Assembly: GCF_002906575.1 (NCBI RefSeq)
Contig: NZ_CP026309.1
Coordinates: forward strand, 1,736,001 to 1,800,000
Direction: 5' to 3'
Length of the DNA stretch: 64,000 nt
Source of the DNA: Salinigranum rubrum
GTDB taxonomy: Archaea > Halobacteriota > Halobacteria > Halobacteriales > Haloferacaceae
Shown: piece after piece, positions 18,310-27,054 of the stretch
Numbering within the stretch: position 1 is the stretch's first letter
How the letters are laid out: every line of letters begins with the position of its first letter
Notes under the pieces: generated by a model
Told to the model about the DNA's origin: nothing
Database searches by the model: none
Seen by the model: the letters and a program-made list of their open reading frames with translations, nothing else
Made by a program: the position numbers and the translations under genes

Positions 18310-18372
18310 ACTGCGTGGACGTCACGCGCGAGGACGAGGGCGTGGCCACGTCGCGCCCGTGTGCCGTGCTAT
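18310..18372 (+). repeat. possible right-arm remnant of dispersed element
   Basis: GCGCGAGGACGAGGGCGTGG followed by CGCGCCCGTGTGCCGTG resembles the right arm of the elements at 1.9, 49, 51 and 58 kb, but lacks the GGCTGGGG word. It lies in the 269-nt convergent gap. The resemblance could be due to general base composition. Confidence 0.3.
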
Positions 18373-18489
18373 CCGCCTGTTCTCACTGACCGGTTCGCCG
18401 ACAGCATTCCCTCCACTCGATGCCGAGCAAATCCACCCTGCTGAGCGGTTCGACACTGCTCTCGTGGTCGACGGGTCCGCAATACTCGT

Positions 18490-19047
18490 TCAGCGGTCTG
18501 GGGGAGCCGACAGCGTCGCCGCGCCGAACGGCACCGAAAATCGGTCACACCAGATGCCGACGCCGTTCATCCTCTCGACGTCGGTATCGTTCGAGAGCGG
18601 TTGGACGAACGTTCCGGTCTTCGTCATCTCGCCCCCGTCGGCTCCGCCGTCGACGAGGACCTTCACGCCGGCGTCGATGGCCGCCGTCGTGTCCGGGTCC
18701 GCGTCGGGCGTGAGGTAACAGAACACGTCCGGTCCCTGCGTCTGGTCGTAGTCGCGGAACTGGAGGAAGGGTCCGGCGTCGTCGCGGGCGAGTTCGACCG
18801 TGCCCGAACAGCGGTGGTTGTCCTTGCCGACGAACTCGCCGGTCTTCAGGAGTTGTACTCCACCCGTGTCCCCGTTTCCGGTTTCGGTCCCAGATTCACC
18901 CCCAGCACCGCTCGCCACGCTCGCCATCGCACGCTCTTCGTTCACGCGCGTCGCCCGCTCGGGGGCGAACAGTTCCCACCCGACGTAGCCGCCGCCACCG
19001 AGCACCGCAAGCCCGCCGACCGCCCCGAGCACTGTTCGCCGTTTCAT
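18490..19047 (-). CDS. DM13 domain protein with membrane anchor
   Basis: A 185-residue exported or membrane-anchored protein. Starting at the ATG at 19047 it begins MKRRTVLGAVGGLAVLGGGG, a basic stretch plus hydrophobic helix typical of haloarchaeal anchors or Tat signals. The mature part carries a DM13 domain: GEFVGKDNHRCSGTVELA, FLQFRDYDQTQGPDVFCYL. DM13 domains have been linked to electron transfer or extracellular adhesion. The conserved Cys residues of such domains are seen in HRCSG and VFCYL. A linker rich in Gly/Glu/Thr joins the two. Role is otherwise unknown. Confidence 0.75.
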   Translation of the reverse strand: MKRRTVLGAVGGLAVLGGGGYVGWELFAPERATRVNEERAMASVASGAGGESGTETGNGDTGGVQLLKTGEFVGKDNHRCSGTVELARDDAGPFLQFRDYDQTQGPDVFCYLTPDADPDTTAAIDAGVKVLVDGGADGGEMTKTGTFVQPLSNDTDVERMNGVGIWCDRFSVPFGAATLSAPPDR

Positions 19048-19167
19048 ACCCTCGAGACGTCGGATACGGAGAAAAGCGCTTTTCCAACTCTCTCCCACAC
19101 TGTCCCCACCGACTTCCAAATCTCCCCACAATCGGGAGCGGTGGCAGGGTAGTGGCGGGGCGGCGGG

Positions 19168-19914
19168 TCAGTTCCGCGCGAAGGTCAGATAGCCCGTGTG
19201 GCCGACCCCAGCCGTCGAGGGACGAGAGCCGCGCTCGCCGAAGTCCATCCGGCGCTGGATGGTCTCGAACGTCTCGACCTCACCGAGCCCTGCCTCCCGT
19301 GCGGCCTCGTGTGCGGCGCGGGTCCCCTCGACGAACGGCGAGTACACCGCGACGAAGCCGCCGGAGACGAGGAGGTCGGGCGCGCGTCTCACGGCCGCGG
19401 GCGCGTCCTCGGTGTCGAGGGTGAGGAGGTCGAATCCGTCGTCGTCCGCGACGAGCGAGTCGAGGTCGTCGGTGAGGTCACCCGTCCGCACCTCCACCGT
19501 CGGTTCGACCCCCGCGAGCGCCATGTTCTCGCGGGCGACGTCGGCGAAGTCGGGGTCGCGCTCGTACGTCGTCACCGCACAGCCGACTCGACCCAGGTAG
19601 GCGGCGAGGACGCCGGTTCCGGTGCCGGCGTCGAGGACCCGGTCGCCGCGGGAGGCACCGGTGTGGCCCACGACGAGTCCGATGTCGCGCGGCATCATCG
19701 GCGCGCCGGTCCGTTCGAAGTGGTCGAACAGGTCGGGGCCGCGGGGCTCGCGGGCGACGAACTCGGTGCCGAGATGCGTCTCGACGGTGTCGCCGGGCGC
19801 GACGTCTTCGGGCACCTCGATGACGCCGAGGTCGGTGCCGAACTCCTCGCCGGGTGCTAGCAGGTACTCGCGGTCGTCGTGGACGAAGAGGAGCCGCACG
19901 TCGTGGGCGCTCAC
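19168..19914 (-). CDS. trmI: tRNA (adenine-N1)-methyltransferase, TrmI family
   Basis: A SAM-dependent methyltransferase of 248 residues that methylates N1 of adenine in tRNA (positions 57/58 in archaea). The small N-terminal barrel contains [20 protein letters not shown]. The Rossmann motif I is [19 protein letters not shown], with [16 protein letters not shown] after it and [10 protein letters not shown] as motif IV. I choose the GTG at 19914, whose GTGA overlaps the stop of the NAC gene. A much longer frame upstream runs through NAC in another frame and is spurious. Pairing with NAC suits a shared role in translation. Confidence 0.85.
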   Translation of the reverse strand: MSAHDVRLLFVHDDREYLLAPGEEFGTDLGVIEVPEDVAPGDTVETHLGTEFVAREPRGPDLFDHFERTGAPMMPRDIGLVVGHTGASRGDRVLDAGTGTGVLAAYLGRVGCAVTTYERDPDFADVARENMALAGVEPTVEVRTGDLTDDLDSLVADDDGFDLLTLDTEDAPAAVRRAPDLLVSGGFVAVYSPFVEGTRAAHEAAREAGLGEVETFETIQRRMDFGERGSRPSTAGVGHTGYLTFARN

Positions 19915-20297
19915 TCCAACCGCGAGATGGCCGCAGCGAGGTCGCCGTCCTCCATGGCGAGCGCCTCGCGGGCCTCGTCGGGGGTGACGCCGGCGCGCTC
20001 GACGACCAGCTGGACGTCCTCGTCGGGAATCGCCTCGGCCGCCCCTGCGCTGTCGTCTTCGGCGTCTCCGGCGTCCGCCTGGCTCGCCCCCCGCTCGCGC
20101 GTCTCGGGTTCGCCGACGACCTGGTAGGTCTGGGTGCCCTGGGCGTCCATCCGGGTGACCTGCGCGTCCGAGAAGACGAGTTCCTCGTCGGCGGTCCGGA
20201 TGATCACCTCTTCGGCATCGATATCGGTGACGTCGATGCCCATCTGCTTCATCATCTGCTGCATCTTCCGCGGGTTCATGCCGCCGCCTCCGAACAT
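19911..20297 (-). CDS. nac: nascent polypeptide-associated complex protein (NAC alpha)
   Basis: Archaeal NAC, 128 residues, which binds nascent chains at the ribosome exit. It begins [20 protein letters not shown] at the ATG at 20297, the normal archaeal start. The NAC beta-barrel follows ([20 protein letters not shown]). A Glu/Ala-rich linker leads to a C-terminal UBA domain, [20 protein letters not shown]. Its stop overlaps the start of trmI, indicating translational coupling. Confidence 0.92.
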   Translation of the reverse strand: MFGGGGMNPRKMQQMMKQMGIDVTDIDAEEVIIRTADEELVFSDAQVTRMDAQGTQTYQVVGEPETRERGASQADAGDAEDDSAGAAEAIPDEDVQLVVERAGVTPDEAREALAMEDGDLAAAISRLE

Positions 20298-20354
20298 ACT
20301 CGGCGAGAAGGTACGGGTCGGCAAAAGCGTGGCGAACGCTCGGCGGATGCGGAC

Positions 20355-21128
20355 TCAGACGTGTTCTTTCGGCACGAGCGCCTCGAACGGTTGGCCCGAG
20401 AGCCACTCACACAGTTGGACGAGTTGGTCGGTGGCGGCCTCGAACAGCCGTCCGCCCTTCTCTGCGGTCGCGTCGGTCTGGTCGCCCAGCACTCCGTTCG
20501 GTGTGTTGTCGATGGCGTCGTAGAACGTCCGCGCGCCGTTCTGGAGCGCACCGGGGTGGTTCTCCCAGTCGACGAGCCCGCCGTCTCTCGCGGCTTCGAG
20601 CCGGTCGTCGTGGACGAGGTCGGGGTGGAGATACTGGATGAGCGACGTCTCCTTCGGCCCGCCGTGCGGTCCGGGCTGGGAGAACACCTCCTCTACGAGG
20701 TCGGGGATGGAGTCGTTCCACATCCACTCGATGGCGTAGGCGTCTCCGGAGTCGCGGAGGCGACGGCCGACCTCCCGCAGGTGTTCGACGTTGCCGCCGT
20801 GGGCGTTGACGTAGACCACGCGGTCGATGCCGTGGTAGGTGAGGTTACGGGTGAGCGACTCGACGTAGTCTCTGAACGCGGGGGCGTCGGCCCACATCGT
20901 GCCGTGGAACTGCCGGTGGTGAGGGCTGACGCCGACCGTGACGGTGGGCGTACAGAGGTAGTCGGTGCGTTCGGCGGCCTCACGGGCGAACGCCTCGGCG
21001 ATGAGGTGGTCGGTTCCCTCTGGAAGGTGGGGGCCGTGCTGTTCGGTCGAGCCGAGCGGGACGAGTGCCAGGGACTCCTCGTCGAAGTAGGTCTCGAGGT
21101 CGGGCCACGCCTCGTCTGCGAGATACAT
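20355..21128 (-). CDS. creatininase family protein (amidohydrolase)
   Basis: A metal-dependent amidohydrolase of 257 residues. Hallmarks are LVPLGSTEQHGPHLPEGTDH near the N-terminus and VVYVNAHGGNVEHL in the middle, giving the Glu/His/Asp ligands of the creatininase fold. In archaea this family includes ArfB, the formamide hydrolase of riboflavin and F420 synthesis, as well as uncharacterised members. The window also holds a candidate for the previous enzymatic theme, a RibD-type reductase at 50.5 kb, but far away, so assignment to ArfB is only possible. It lies 57 nt upstream of NAC on the same strand. Confidence 0.82.
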   Translation of the reverse strand: MYLADEAWPDLETYFDEESLALVPLGSTEQHGPHLPEGTDHLIAEAFAREAAERTDYLCTPTVTVGVSPHHRQFHGTMWADAPAFRDYVESLTRNLTYHGIDRVVYVNAHGGNVEHLREVGRRLRDSGDAYAIEWMWNDSIPDLVEEVFSQPGPHGGPKETSLIQYLHPDLVHDDRLEAARDGGLVDWENHPGALQNGARTFYDAIDNTPNGVLGDQTDATAEKGGRLFEAATDQLVQLCEWLSGQPFEALVPKEHV

Positions 21129-21180
21129 CGAGTGGATATCCGTCGTCGGGTAAGTATAGCTTGGGTCGGCGGCGGTCGAG

Positions 21181-21855
21181 TCACTCGACGCGGACGCTCA
21201 CGGCGAGCCCCTCACCGACGGGCAGGAGCGTCGTCTCGAACCCGGGGTCCGAGCGGACGAGGTCGAGATACACTCCGATCCCCTCCGTCGTCGTGTCGAC
21301 GTCCCACGACGCGTCACGGGTGGGCGGGTCGGCGTAGTCGTCCTCGGACAGCATCGCGACGAGCGTCTCGGTGTCGACGGGACCGGTCGCGACGTTGTCG
21401 GCCACCACGACGCCGCCGGGCCTGAGCTTCGAGCGAACGCGCGCGAGCGCCGGGGCGTAGCGCGCACCCTCGTGGTCCAAGAGGACGACGTCGAACGGGC
21501 CGTCGTACCGCTCGAAGGCCGCCATCGCGTCGCCGGACTCGAACGCGAACTCGACGTCGTACGTCCCGTCGAGGAAGTCGCGCGCGAGGGCGAGTTCCTC
21601 GTCGTCGTACTCGGTGAGGACGACTCGGCCCGTCCCCATTCCGCGGGCGAACCACGAGGCGGAGTAGCCGAAGCCGGAGCCGAACTCGAAGACGTCGCGC
21701 GCGTCGACCAGGCGGGCCAGGAGCCGAAGCACCCCGCCTGCGTCGCGGCCGACGGTCGGAAAGCCCGCGGCGGCGGCGTGTTCGAGCATCGCCGACTGGC
21801 AGTGGTCGTGTTCGGGGCCGACCGCGTGGACGAGGGCGTCGAGCGGGTCGTTCAC
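21181..21855 (-). CDS. class I SAM-dependent O-methyltransferase
   Basis: A 224-residue methyltransferase of the caffeoyl-CoA/catechol O-methyltransferase type. Motif I is VFEFGSGFGYSASWFARGM, then VVLTEYDDEELALARDFLDG and DVVLLDHEGARY, followed by LRPGGVVVADNV. I choose the GTG at 21855 (NDPLDALVHAV...), because the longer frame starting at 22038 adds an unlikely leader and crosses the promoter region of the small gene at 22032. The acceptor is unknown. It lies upstream of the creatininase with a 52-nt gap. Confidence 0.75.
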   Translation of the reverse strand: MNDPLDALVHAVGPEHDHCQSAMLEHAAAAGFPTVGRDAGGVLRLLARLVDARDVFEFGSGFGYSASWFARGMGTGRVVLTEYDDEELALARDFLDGTYDVEFAFESGDAMAAFERYDGPFDVVLLDHEGARYAPALARVRSKLRPGGVVVADNVATGPVDTETLVAMLSEDDYADPPTRDASWDVDTTTEGIGVYLDLVRSDPGFETTLLPVGEGLAVSVRVE

Positions 21856-22031
21856 GTCTCCAGGGTCACTCGGGGGAGCGGATAACTGTGACTCTCCTCG
21901 TACGCCGGTGCAGAGGCGCGGCTGAAGTCCCTCCGTAGATACATTCACGAATTGATGATAAACAGGTCTTCGAAGAACAACTGTTATGACCTGACGGGGA
22001 GTTGTCGGGACCTGAAGGGAGAACACGAGAG

Positions 22032-22160
22032 ATGCCAATCGCGCCGTACGACCCCGACGACGACCCCGAGCCAGAGCCGTACCTGCCCGACTTCAACGAG
22101 ATCCTCGACCGCATCCTGAACGGCGACGAGGAGCGGTCGCGGACGGCGGGTCGCGCGTAG
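22032..22160 (+). CDS. 42-residue acidic microprotein
   Basis: A short frame from ATG 22032 to TAG 22160. The product starts MPIAPYDPDDDPEPEPYLPD and continues FNEILDRILNGDEERSRTAGRA. It is acidic and Pro-rich at the front with an amphipathic helix behind. Codon use is typical haloarchaeal, with G or C at most third positions. A purine-rich GGGAGAACACGAG precedes the start. It is divergent from the methyltransferase gene and followed by the mutase gene. Function unknown. Without comparison to relatives, chance cannot be excluded. Confidence 0.5.
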   Translation: MPIAPYDPDDDPEPEPYLPDFNEILDRILNGDEERSRTAGRA

Positions 22161-22259
22161 GCTCAGGGCTGGTATCGCCAATCGAACAGTCGCCGTTCTC
22201 CTCCGTCGGAACCGTCGTCGCCCCCCGTTCACGGTTTTCTCACCCCGGTAACGACCACC

Positions 22260-22267
22260 GTTAAGTC
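22260..22267 (+). promoter_or_regulatory. TATA-like box for methylmalonyl-CoA mutase
   Basis: GTTAAGTC lies about 28 nt before the ATG at 22291, at leaderless spacing. Confidence 0.4.
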
Positions 22268-22290
22268 GCATCCGGCCATCACGGTAGTCA

Positions 22291-23970
22291 ATGTACGACG
22301 CCGACGAACTCGAGCGCATCCGCGAGGCGAAAGCCGAGTGGGAAGCGGAGACGCTCGAACCCACCCTGGAACGGTTCGGCGAGCGCGAGGAGCAGTTCAC
22401 GACCGACACCGGCGGGCAGGTGGTCGACCGACTGTACACGCCCGCGGACGCCGAGACCGACTACCGAGAGGACCTCGGCTTCCCGGGACAGGAGCCCTAC
22501 ACGAGAGGCGTGTACCCGACGATGCACCGCGGTCGGCTGTGGACGATGCGGCAGTACGCCGGCTTCGGGACCGCCCGGGAGACGAACGAGCGCTTCCGCT
22601 ACCTCATCGACAACGGGTCGTCGGGGCTCTCTCTGGCGTTCGACCTGCCGACGCAGATGGGGTACGACTCCGACGCGGCGATGGCCGCCGGCGAGGTCGG
22701 GAAATCGGGAGTGGCCATCGACACCATCGACGACATGCGGACGGTGTTCGAGGGCATCCCGCTCGACGAGGTGTCGACCTCGATGACGATCAACGCGCCC
22801 GCGGCCGTCCTGTTGGCGATGTACATCGCCGTCGGCGACGAGCAGGGCGTCGACCGCGAGAAGCTTCGAGGGACCATCCAGAACGACATCATGAAGGAGT
22901 ACGTCGCGCGGAACCTCTACATCTACCCGCCGGAGCCGTCGATGAGGCTGATCACGGACATCTTCGAGTTCTGCGCGGCCGAGACCCCCAAGTTCAACAC
23001 CATCTCCATCTCCGGCTACCACATCCGCGAGGCCGGTTCCACCGCCGCACAGGAGGTCGCCTTCACCCTCGGCAACGGCATCGAGTACGTCCAGGCGGCC
23101 GTGGATGCCGGGTTGGACGTCGACTCGTTCGCCCCGCAGTTGTCGTTCTTCTTCAACGCGCACAACAACATCCTCGAAGAGGTGGCGAAGTTCCGCGCGG
23201 CGCGGCGGATGTGGGCGACCATCATGGAGGAGCGCTTCGGTGCGGAGAATCCGAAGTCGAAGCAACTGAAGTTCCACACCCAGACGGGCGGCTCGACGTT
23301 GACCGCACAGCAGGTCGAGAACAACATCGTCCGGGTGTCGTATCAGGCGCTCGCGGCCGTCCTCGGCGGGACCCAGTCGCTCCACACCAACGGGAAGGAC
23401 GAGGCGCTGTCGCTTCCCACCGAGAAGTCCGTTCGGACCGCGCTCCGCACACAGCAGATACTCGCCCACGAGTCGGGCGCGGCCGACACTATCGACCCGC
23501 TCGCGGGGTCGTACTACGTCGAATCGCTCACCGACGAGGTCGAAGAGGAGGCGTTCGAGATACTGGATGAGGTGGACGAACGCGGCGGGATGCTGGACTG
23601 CGTCAAGAACCAGTGGGTGCAGAAGCAGATACAGGACGTCGCCTTCGAGCGCCAGCGCGAGATCGAAACGGGCGAGCGCGTCATCGTCGGCGTCAACGAG
23701 TACCGCGTCGACGAGGAGCCAGCGGTCGACATCGAGGAGGTGTCCGAGGAGGACGAGGCGCGACAGGTCGAACAGCTCGAATCGGTCCGAGAGGAGCGGG
23801 AGGAGAGCGCCGCCGAGGAGGCGACCGATGCGCTCCGCGAGGCCGCCCGCGGCGACGACAACCTCGTGCCGTACATCATCGACGCGGTGAAGGCGCGCGT
23901 GACCGTCGGCGAGGTCTGTAACGTGCTGCGCGAGGAGTTCGGCGAGTACCAGCCGGGCAGCGCGCTCTGA
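22291..23970 (+). CDS. mcmA1: methylmalonyl-CoA mutase, large (catalytic) subunit
   Basis: Catalytic chain of the B12-dependent mutase that interconverts (R)-methylmalonyl-CoA and succinyl-CoA, 559 residues. The TIM-barrel substrate region contains [35 protein letters not shown] and [33 protein letters not shown] and [18 protein letters not shown] are further family blocks. The C-terminal B12-binding domain (DxHxxG) is absent, as in archaea that encode it separately; that subunit is not in the window. The epimerase lies 370 nt downstream, separated by a small zinc-finger gene on the other strand. The last 90 residues are Glu-rich. Confidence 0.95.
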   Translation: MYDADELERIREAKAEWEAETLEPTLERFGEREEQFTTDTGGQVVDRLYTPADAETDYREDLGFPGQEPYTRGVYPTMHRGRLWTMRQYAGFGTARETNERFRYLIDNGSSGLSLAFDLPTQMGYDSDAAMAAGEVGKSGVAIDTIDDMRTVFEGIPLDEVSTSMTINAPAAVLLAMYIAVGDEQGVDREKLRGTIQNDIMKEYVARNLYIYPPEPSMRLITDIFEFCAAETPKFNTISISGYHIREAGSTAAQEVAFTLGNGIEYVQAAVDAGLDVDSFAPQLSFFFNAHNNILEEVAKFRAARRMWATIMEERFGAENPKSKQLKFHTQTGGSTLTAQQVENNIVRVSYQALAAVLGGTQSLHTNGKDEALSLPTEKSVRTALRTQQILAHESGAADTIDPLAGSYYVESLTDEVEEEAFEILDEVDERGGMLDCVKNQWVQKQIQDVAFERQREIETGERVIVGVNEYRVDEEPAVDIEEVSEEDEARQVEQLESVREEREESAAEEATDALREAARGDDNLVPYIIDAVKARVTVGEVCNVLREEFGEYQPGSAL

Positions 23971-24021
23971 ACTCCCTCCCTCACTAACGTCCCCGACCGG
24001 CGAACGTGAGAAGCGGAGACG

Positions 24022-24059
24022 GCTTACGAGTCGCTGACGGGCTTACGAGTCGCCGACGG
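24022..24059. repeat. 19-bp tandem duplication across a stop codon
   Basis: GCTTACGAGTCGCTGACGG at 24022-24040 is followed directly by GCTTACGAGTCGCCGACGG at 24041-24059, one mismatch apart. On the minus strand each unit encodes the end of the zinc-finger gene including its TAA. The second unit, read first, supplies the stop actually used, so the extra copy is now non-coding. Confidence 0.8.
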
Positions 24060-24228
24060 GGACGGCCGGGCGCTCACGGCGCGCCCGGGAGTCGTCTCTC
24101 GCCTCGATGGTCTCGAGCAGTTCCTCGGTGAGCGAACTCTTGCGGTGGTCACACATCAGGTGGACCCGCAGGTCGGTCCGGTCGGCGAAGCCCTGTGCGC
24201 ACATCGGGCAGCGCGTGGTATTCTTCAT
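24043..24228 (-). CDS. small C2H2-type zinc-finger protein
   Basis: A 61-residue protein starting with ATG at 24228 (MKNTTRCPMCAQGF). The pattern C-x2-C, then RTDLRVHLMCDH, gives two Cys and two His in C2H2 order: a classical finger with an unusually short H-x4-H end. The rest is charged (ELLETIEARDDSRARRER). Such single-finger proteins are common in haloarchaea and probably bind nucleic acid or mediate protein contacts. It lies between the mutase and epimerase on the opposite strand. The 3' end carries a 19-bp tandem duplication. Confidence 0.7.
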   Translation of the reverse strand: MKNTTRCPMCAQGFADRTDLRVHLMCDHRKSSLTEELLETIEARDDSRARRERPAVPVGDS

Positions 24229-24312
24229 GGTCGTTAATGATATATTGAACACCGACCTCAAATAGGTGTCGGTGACGTGTCCTTCACCCGATACGTCGGG
24301 GCGGGGGTACCG

Positions 24313-24318
24313 TTTATG
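24313..24318 (+). promoter_or_regulatory. TATA-like box for methylmalonyl-CoA epimerase
   Basis: TTTATG sits about 27 nt before the ATG at 24342 in a G+C-rich interval. Confidence 0.4.
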
Positions 24319-24341
24319 CCTCGGGGACGAGTGTCGCGGGT

Positions 24342-24725
24342 ATGGAACTCGACCACATCGGTGTCGCCACCGACGACGCCTCCGCGCTGGCCGGACTGTA
24401 CGCCGACCTTCTGGGGACGAGCGTCGTCCACGAGGAGGTGTTCGACGGGATGCACGTCGTCTTCCTCGCGATGGACGACGGCTACTTCGAGTTGCTCGAA
24501 CCGCAGGAGGGAGGCACCATCGCGCGGTACCTCGAACGGAACGGGCCGGGGATGCACCACGTCGCGTTCGTGACCGAGGACGTCGACGCCGCGCTCGACC
24601 GCGCCCGCGACCTCGGCGTCAGCCTCGTCGACGAGGAACCCCGTCCCGGCGCGTGGGATCACACGGTGGCGTTCTTGCACCCGAAGTCGACCGGCGGCGT
24701 CCTGGTCGAGTTCGTCGAGCACTGA
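24342..24725 (+). CDS. mce: methylmalonyl-CoA epimerase
   Basis: A vicinal-oxygen-chelate metalloenzyme of 127 residues converting (S)- to (R)-methylmalonyl-CoA before the mutase. The first beta-alpha-beta unit begins MELDHIGVATDDASALAGLY, with the first metal His. MHHVAFVTEDVDAAL supplies further ligands, and the C-terminal VLVEFVEH holds the conserved Glu. Length fits the family. The location just after the mutase gene supports the assignment. Confidence 0.92.
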   Translation: MELDHIGVATDDASALAGLYADLLGTSVVHEEVFDGMHVVFLAMDDGYFELLEPQEGGTIARYLERNGPGMHHVAFVTEDVDAALDRARDLGVSLVDEEPRPGAWDHTVAFLHPKSTGGVLVEFVEH

Positions 24726-24904
24726 CACGGCCTCTTGTCGGTCCCGGCTATCGCCGTCCTCGGCTGCGACGACCGGGATACGGTGCCAACAGACCGTACG
24801 AGACGCACCGCGGTAGTCGGATGAACGAAAGCCGGTGAGGCGACCGGCACGGGTCGAGAGAAAGAAAAGACAGTAGTGGGCGCGCGGAGAGGGGGACGCT
24901 ACGG

Positions 24905-26989
24905 ATGCAGGACTGGCTCTCTCACCGCGTACGGGCGACACCGAACCGGACCGCGCTCGTGCGCGCATCGACCGGCGAGACCCTCGACTTCGCGAACCTC
25001 GACGCGATGGTCGACGACCTCGCCGGTCGTCTCGCGGCGCTCGGGGTCAAGCGGGGCGACCACCTCGGGATGGTGATGGAGACCCGACTGGCCGCGGTCT
25101 GTACCGTCCACGCCGCCGAACGCCTCGGTGCGGTCCTCGTGCCGCTCGGCGACGGCCTCACCGCGGTCGAACTCGCCGACCAGCTCGACGCAGCCGACGT
25201 CACGACGCTCGTCTGCTCCGAAGAGACGGAGGCGACGGCCTGTGAGGCGTTCGCGGGGCCGGTCTGCTCGGTCGACGACCCGGCACACGATACCGTAGCG
25301 TCGCTCGCGGAGACGGCGCCCGAGCGCGTCGTGCCGGCCGAGTGGAACCTCGGCGACACGCGTCTGCTGCTCTTCACGTCCGGGACCACCGGCGAGCCGA
25401 AGGCCGTCCGGCTCACGGAGGGGAACCTCCTGTGGAGCGCGGTCTCCTCGGCGTTCCGCCTCGGACTCCACGGCGACGACCGCTGGCTGGTCTGTCTCTC
25501 CTTGCACCACATGGGCGGGCTCTCACCCGTCCTCCGCATGCCGCTGTACGGCACGACGGTCGTCTTGGAGGAGTCGTTCGACCCCGGCCGGACGGCCGAT
25601 AACGTCGGGAGCTACGACGTCACCTGCGTCTCGCTCGTGCCGACGATGCTGAAGCGCATGCTCGACCTCCGGGGAACGCTGGCGGATTCGCTTCGGGTGG
25701 TCCTGCTCGGTGGTGCGCCCGCCCCGGAGGACCTCCTTCGACGCTGTCGGGACTTCTCCGTCCCCGTCTATCCCACGTACGGGATGACCGAAACCGCTTC
25801 GCAGGTGGCGACCGCCACGCCCAGGGAGGCGTTCGACGAACTCGGGACGGTCGGCCGACCACTCTTTTGGACTTCGGTTACGGTCCGCGACGGGGACAGA
25901 CCGGTCCCACAGGGGGAGCCGGGCGAACTCGTCGTCGACGGCCCGACGGTTTCCCCGGGCTACTACGGCAACCCCGACGCGACCGAGGCCGCGTTCGGCC
26001 CGCACGGTCTGCGGACGGGCGACGTGGGCTATCTGGACGACGAGGACCGGCTGTTCGTTCTGGGTCGGATCGACGACCAGATCATCACCGGCGGGGAGAA
26101 CGTCCATCCCCGGGAGATCACCGACGTCCTCCGCTCGCACCCGATGATAGGCGACGCCGTCGTCGTGGGCGTCCCGGACGACGAGTGGGGCGAACTGGTC
26201 GGGGCGCTCGTCGTCCCGGCCGACGACGACCTGACGGTCGGCGACATCGAAGCGTACTGCCGCGAGCGGCTCGCGGGGTTCAAACTCCCGCGCGTCGTCT
26301 CGTTCGTCGAGGAACTCCCGCGGACCGCCTCGGGAACCGTCGAGCGGGAGGCCGCGCGAACGCGACTGATCGAGGGCATGGCCGGGTCGGGGACCGAGCG
26401 CGGACTGGACGTCGCGATAGACGCCGACGGGGAGGACGCTCTCGCGGCGGAGAGCGAGACGAACGACGGGGCGGCGCAGACGAACACCGACACGGACGAA
26501 CGGGAGGGCAGCCGTACGGCCGAGAGCCAGTCGGAAGACGCTCCGGAGGTGCGCGAGGCAGGGGGCCCGACTGAGTCGAGCGCGTCGGCTACGGTTGGGG
26601 ACGGAGCGCGCGACGAGCGCGACGAGCGCGACGAACACGACGACGTGGCGGCGCACGACGACGACACCGAACCGCACGAAGTCGCCGAGACGTTCCTCAT
26701 CGGCGGGTCCGACTGGAGCCCGGGTGAGCACGCTCTCCCCGACCGGGCGGACGAACCGGAGGAGGTCGGGAGGACCGAAGACGACCCGGTAGAAGAGCCC
26801 GAAACCCCCGACTTCGTCCGGGAGGTCCTCCCGGACGACGAACCCGAAGCGTCCGACGAGCGCGTCGACGATGAACGGGACGACTCCGACGAAGCGGCCG
26901 AAGCGGACGGAGCGGCCGACGGACGGGACGACACCGACGTTGACGAGGGAGACGACACGAGCGACACGGGCAACGACCGGGCGAACTGA
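24905..26989 (+). CDS. menE: MenE-like acyl-CoA ligase with long acidic tail
   Basis: An adenylate-forming ligase, best match o-succinylbenzoate-CoA ligase of menaquinone synthesis. The phosphate-binding motif is LLLFTSGTTGEPKAVRLT, followed by YPTYGMTETAS and GRIDDQIITGGENVHPREIT. The catalytic domain ends near residue 495. The usual A10 lysine is replaced: PRTASGTVERE has Thr where most ligases have Lys. About 195 residues of Asp/Glu/Ser/Thr-rich, probably disordered sequence follow, with a short more conserved patch AETFLIGGSDWSPGEHALPD. No other men gene is visible here, so the substrate is inferred. The next ligase gene starts 65 nt downstream. Confidence 0.7.
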   Translation: MQDWLSHRVRATPNRTALVRASTGETLDFANLDAMVDDLAGRLAALGVKRGDHLGMVMETRLAAVCTVHAAERLGAVLVPLGDGLTAVELADQLDAADVTTLVCSEETEATACEAFAGPVCSVDDPAHDTVASLAETAPERVVPAEWNLGDTRLLLFTSGTTGEPKAVRLTEGNLLWSAVSSAFRLGLHGDDRWLVCLSLHHMGGLSPVLRMPLYGTTVVLEESFDPGRTADNVGSYDVTCVSLVPTMLKRMLDLRGTLADSLRVVLLGGAPAPEDLLRRCRDFSVPVYPTYGMTETASQVATATPREAFDELGTVGRPLFWTSVTVRDGDRPVPQGEPGELVVDGPTVSPGYYGNPDATEAAFGPHGLRTGDVGYLDDEDRLFVLGRIDDQIITGGENVHPREITDVLRSHPMIGDAVVVGVPDDEWGELVGALVVPADDDLTVGDIEAYCRERLAGFKLPRVVSFVEELPRTASGTVEREAARTRLIEGMAGSGTERGLDVAIDADGEDALAAESETNDGAAQTNTDTDEREGSRTAESQSEDAPEVREAGGPTESSASATVGDGARDERDERDEHDDVAAHDDDTEPHEVAETFLIGGSDWSPGEHALPDRADEPEEVGRTEDDPVEEPETPDFVREVLPDDEPEASDERVDDERDDSDEAAEADGAADGRDDTDVDEGDDTSDTGNDRAN

Positions 26990-27054
26990 CCGCGTTTCGT
27001 TCTCCACCGCCGTTTCGGAGGAACAATCATTACGGTTCCGCGTCAGCACGGAGT

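Noticed and set aside
19168-20406. A 412-codon frame that would fuse an N-terminal extension to TrmI
   Set aside because: The extension is the NAC gene in another frame; the GTG at 19914 overlapping the NAC stop is the natural start.
24266-24838. A 190-codon plus-strand frame overlapping the epimerase
   Set aside because: Arg-rich shadow of the epimerase in another frame.
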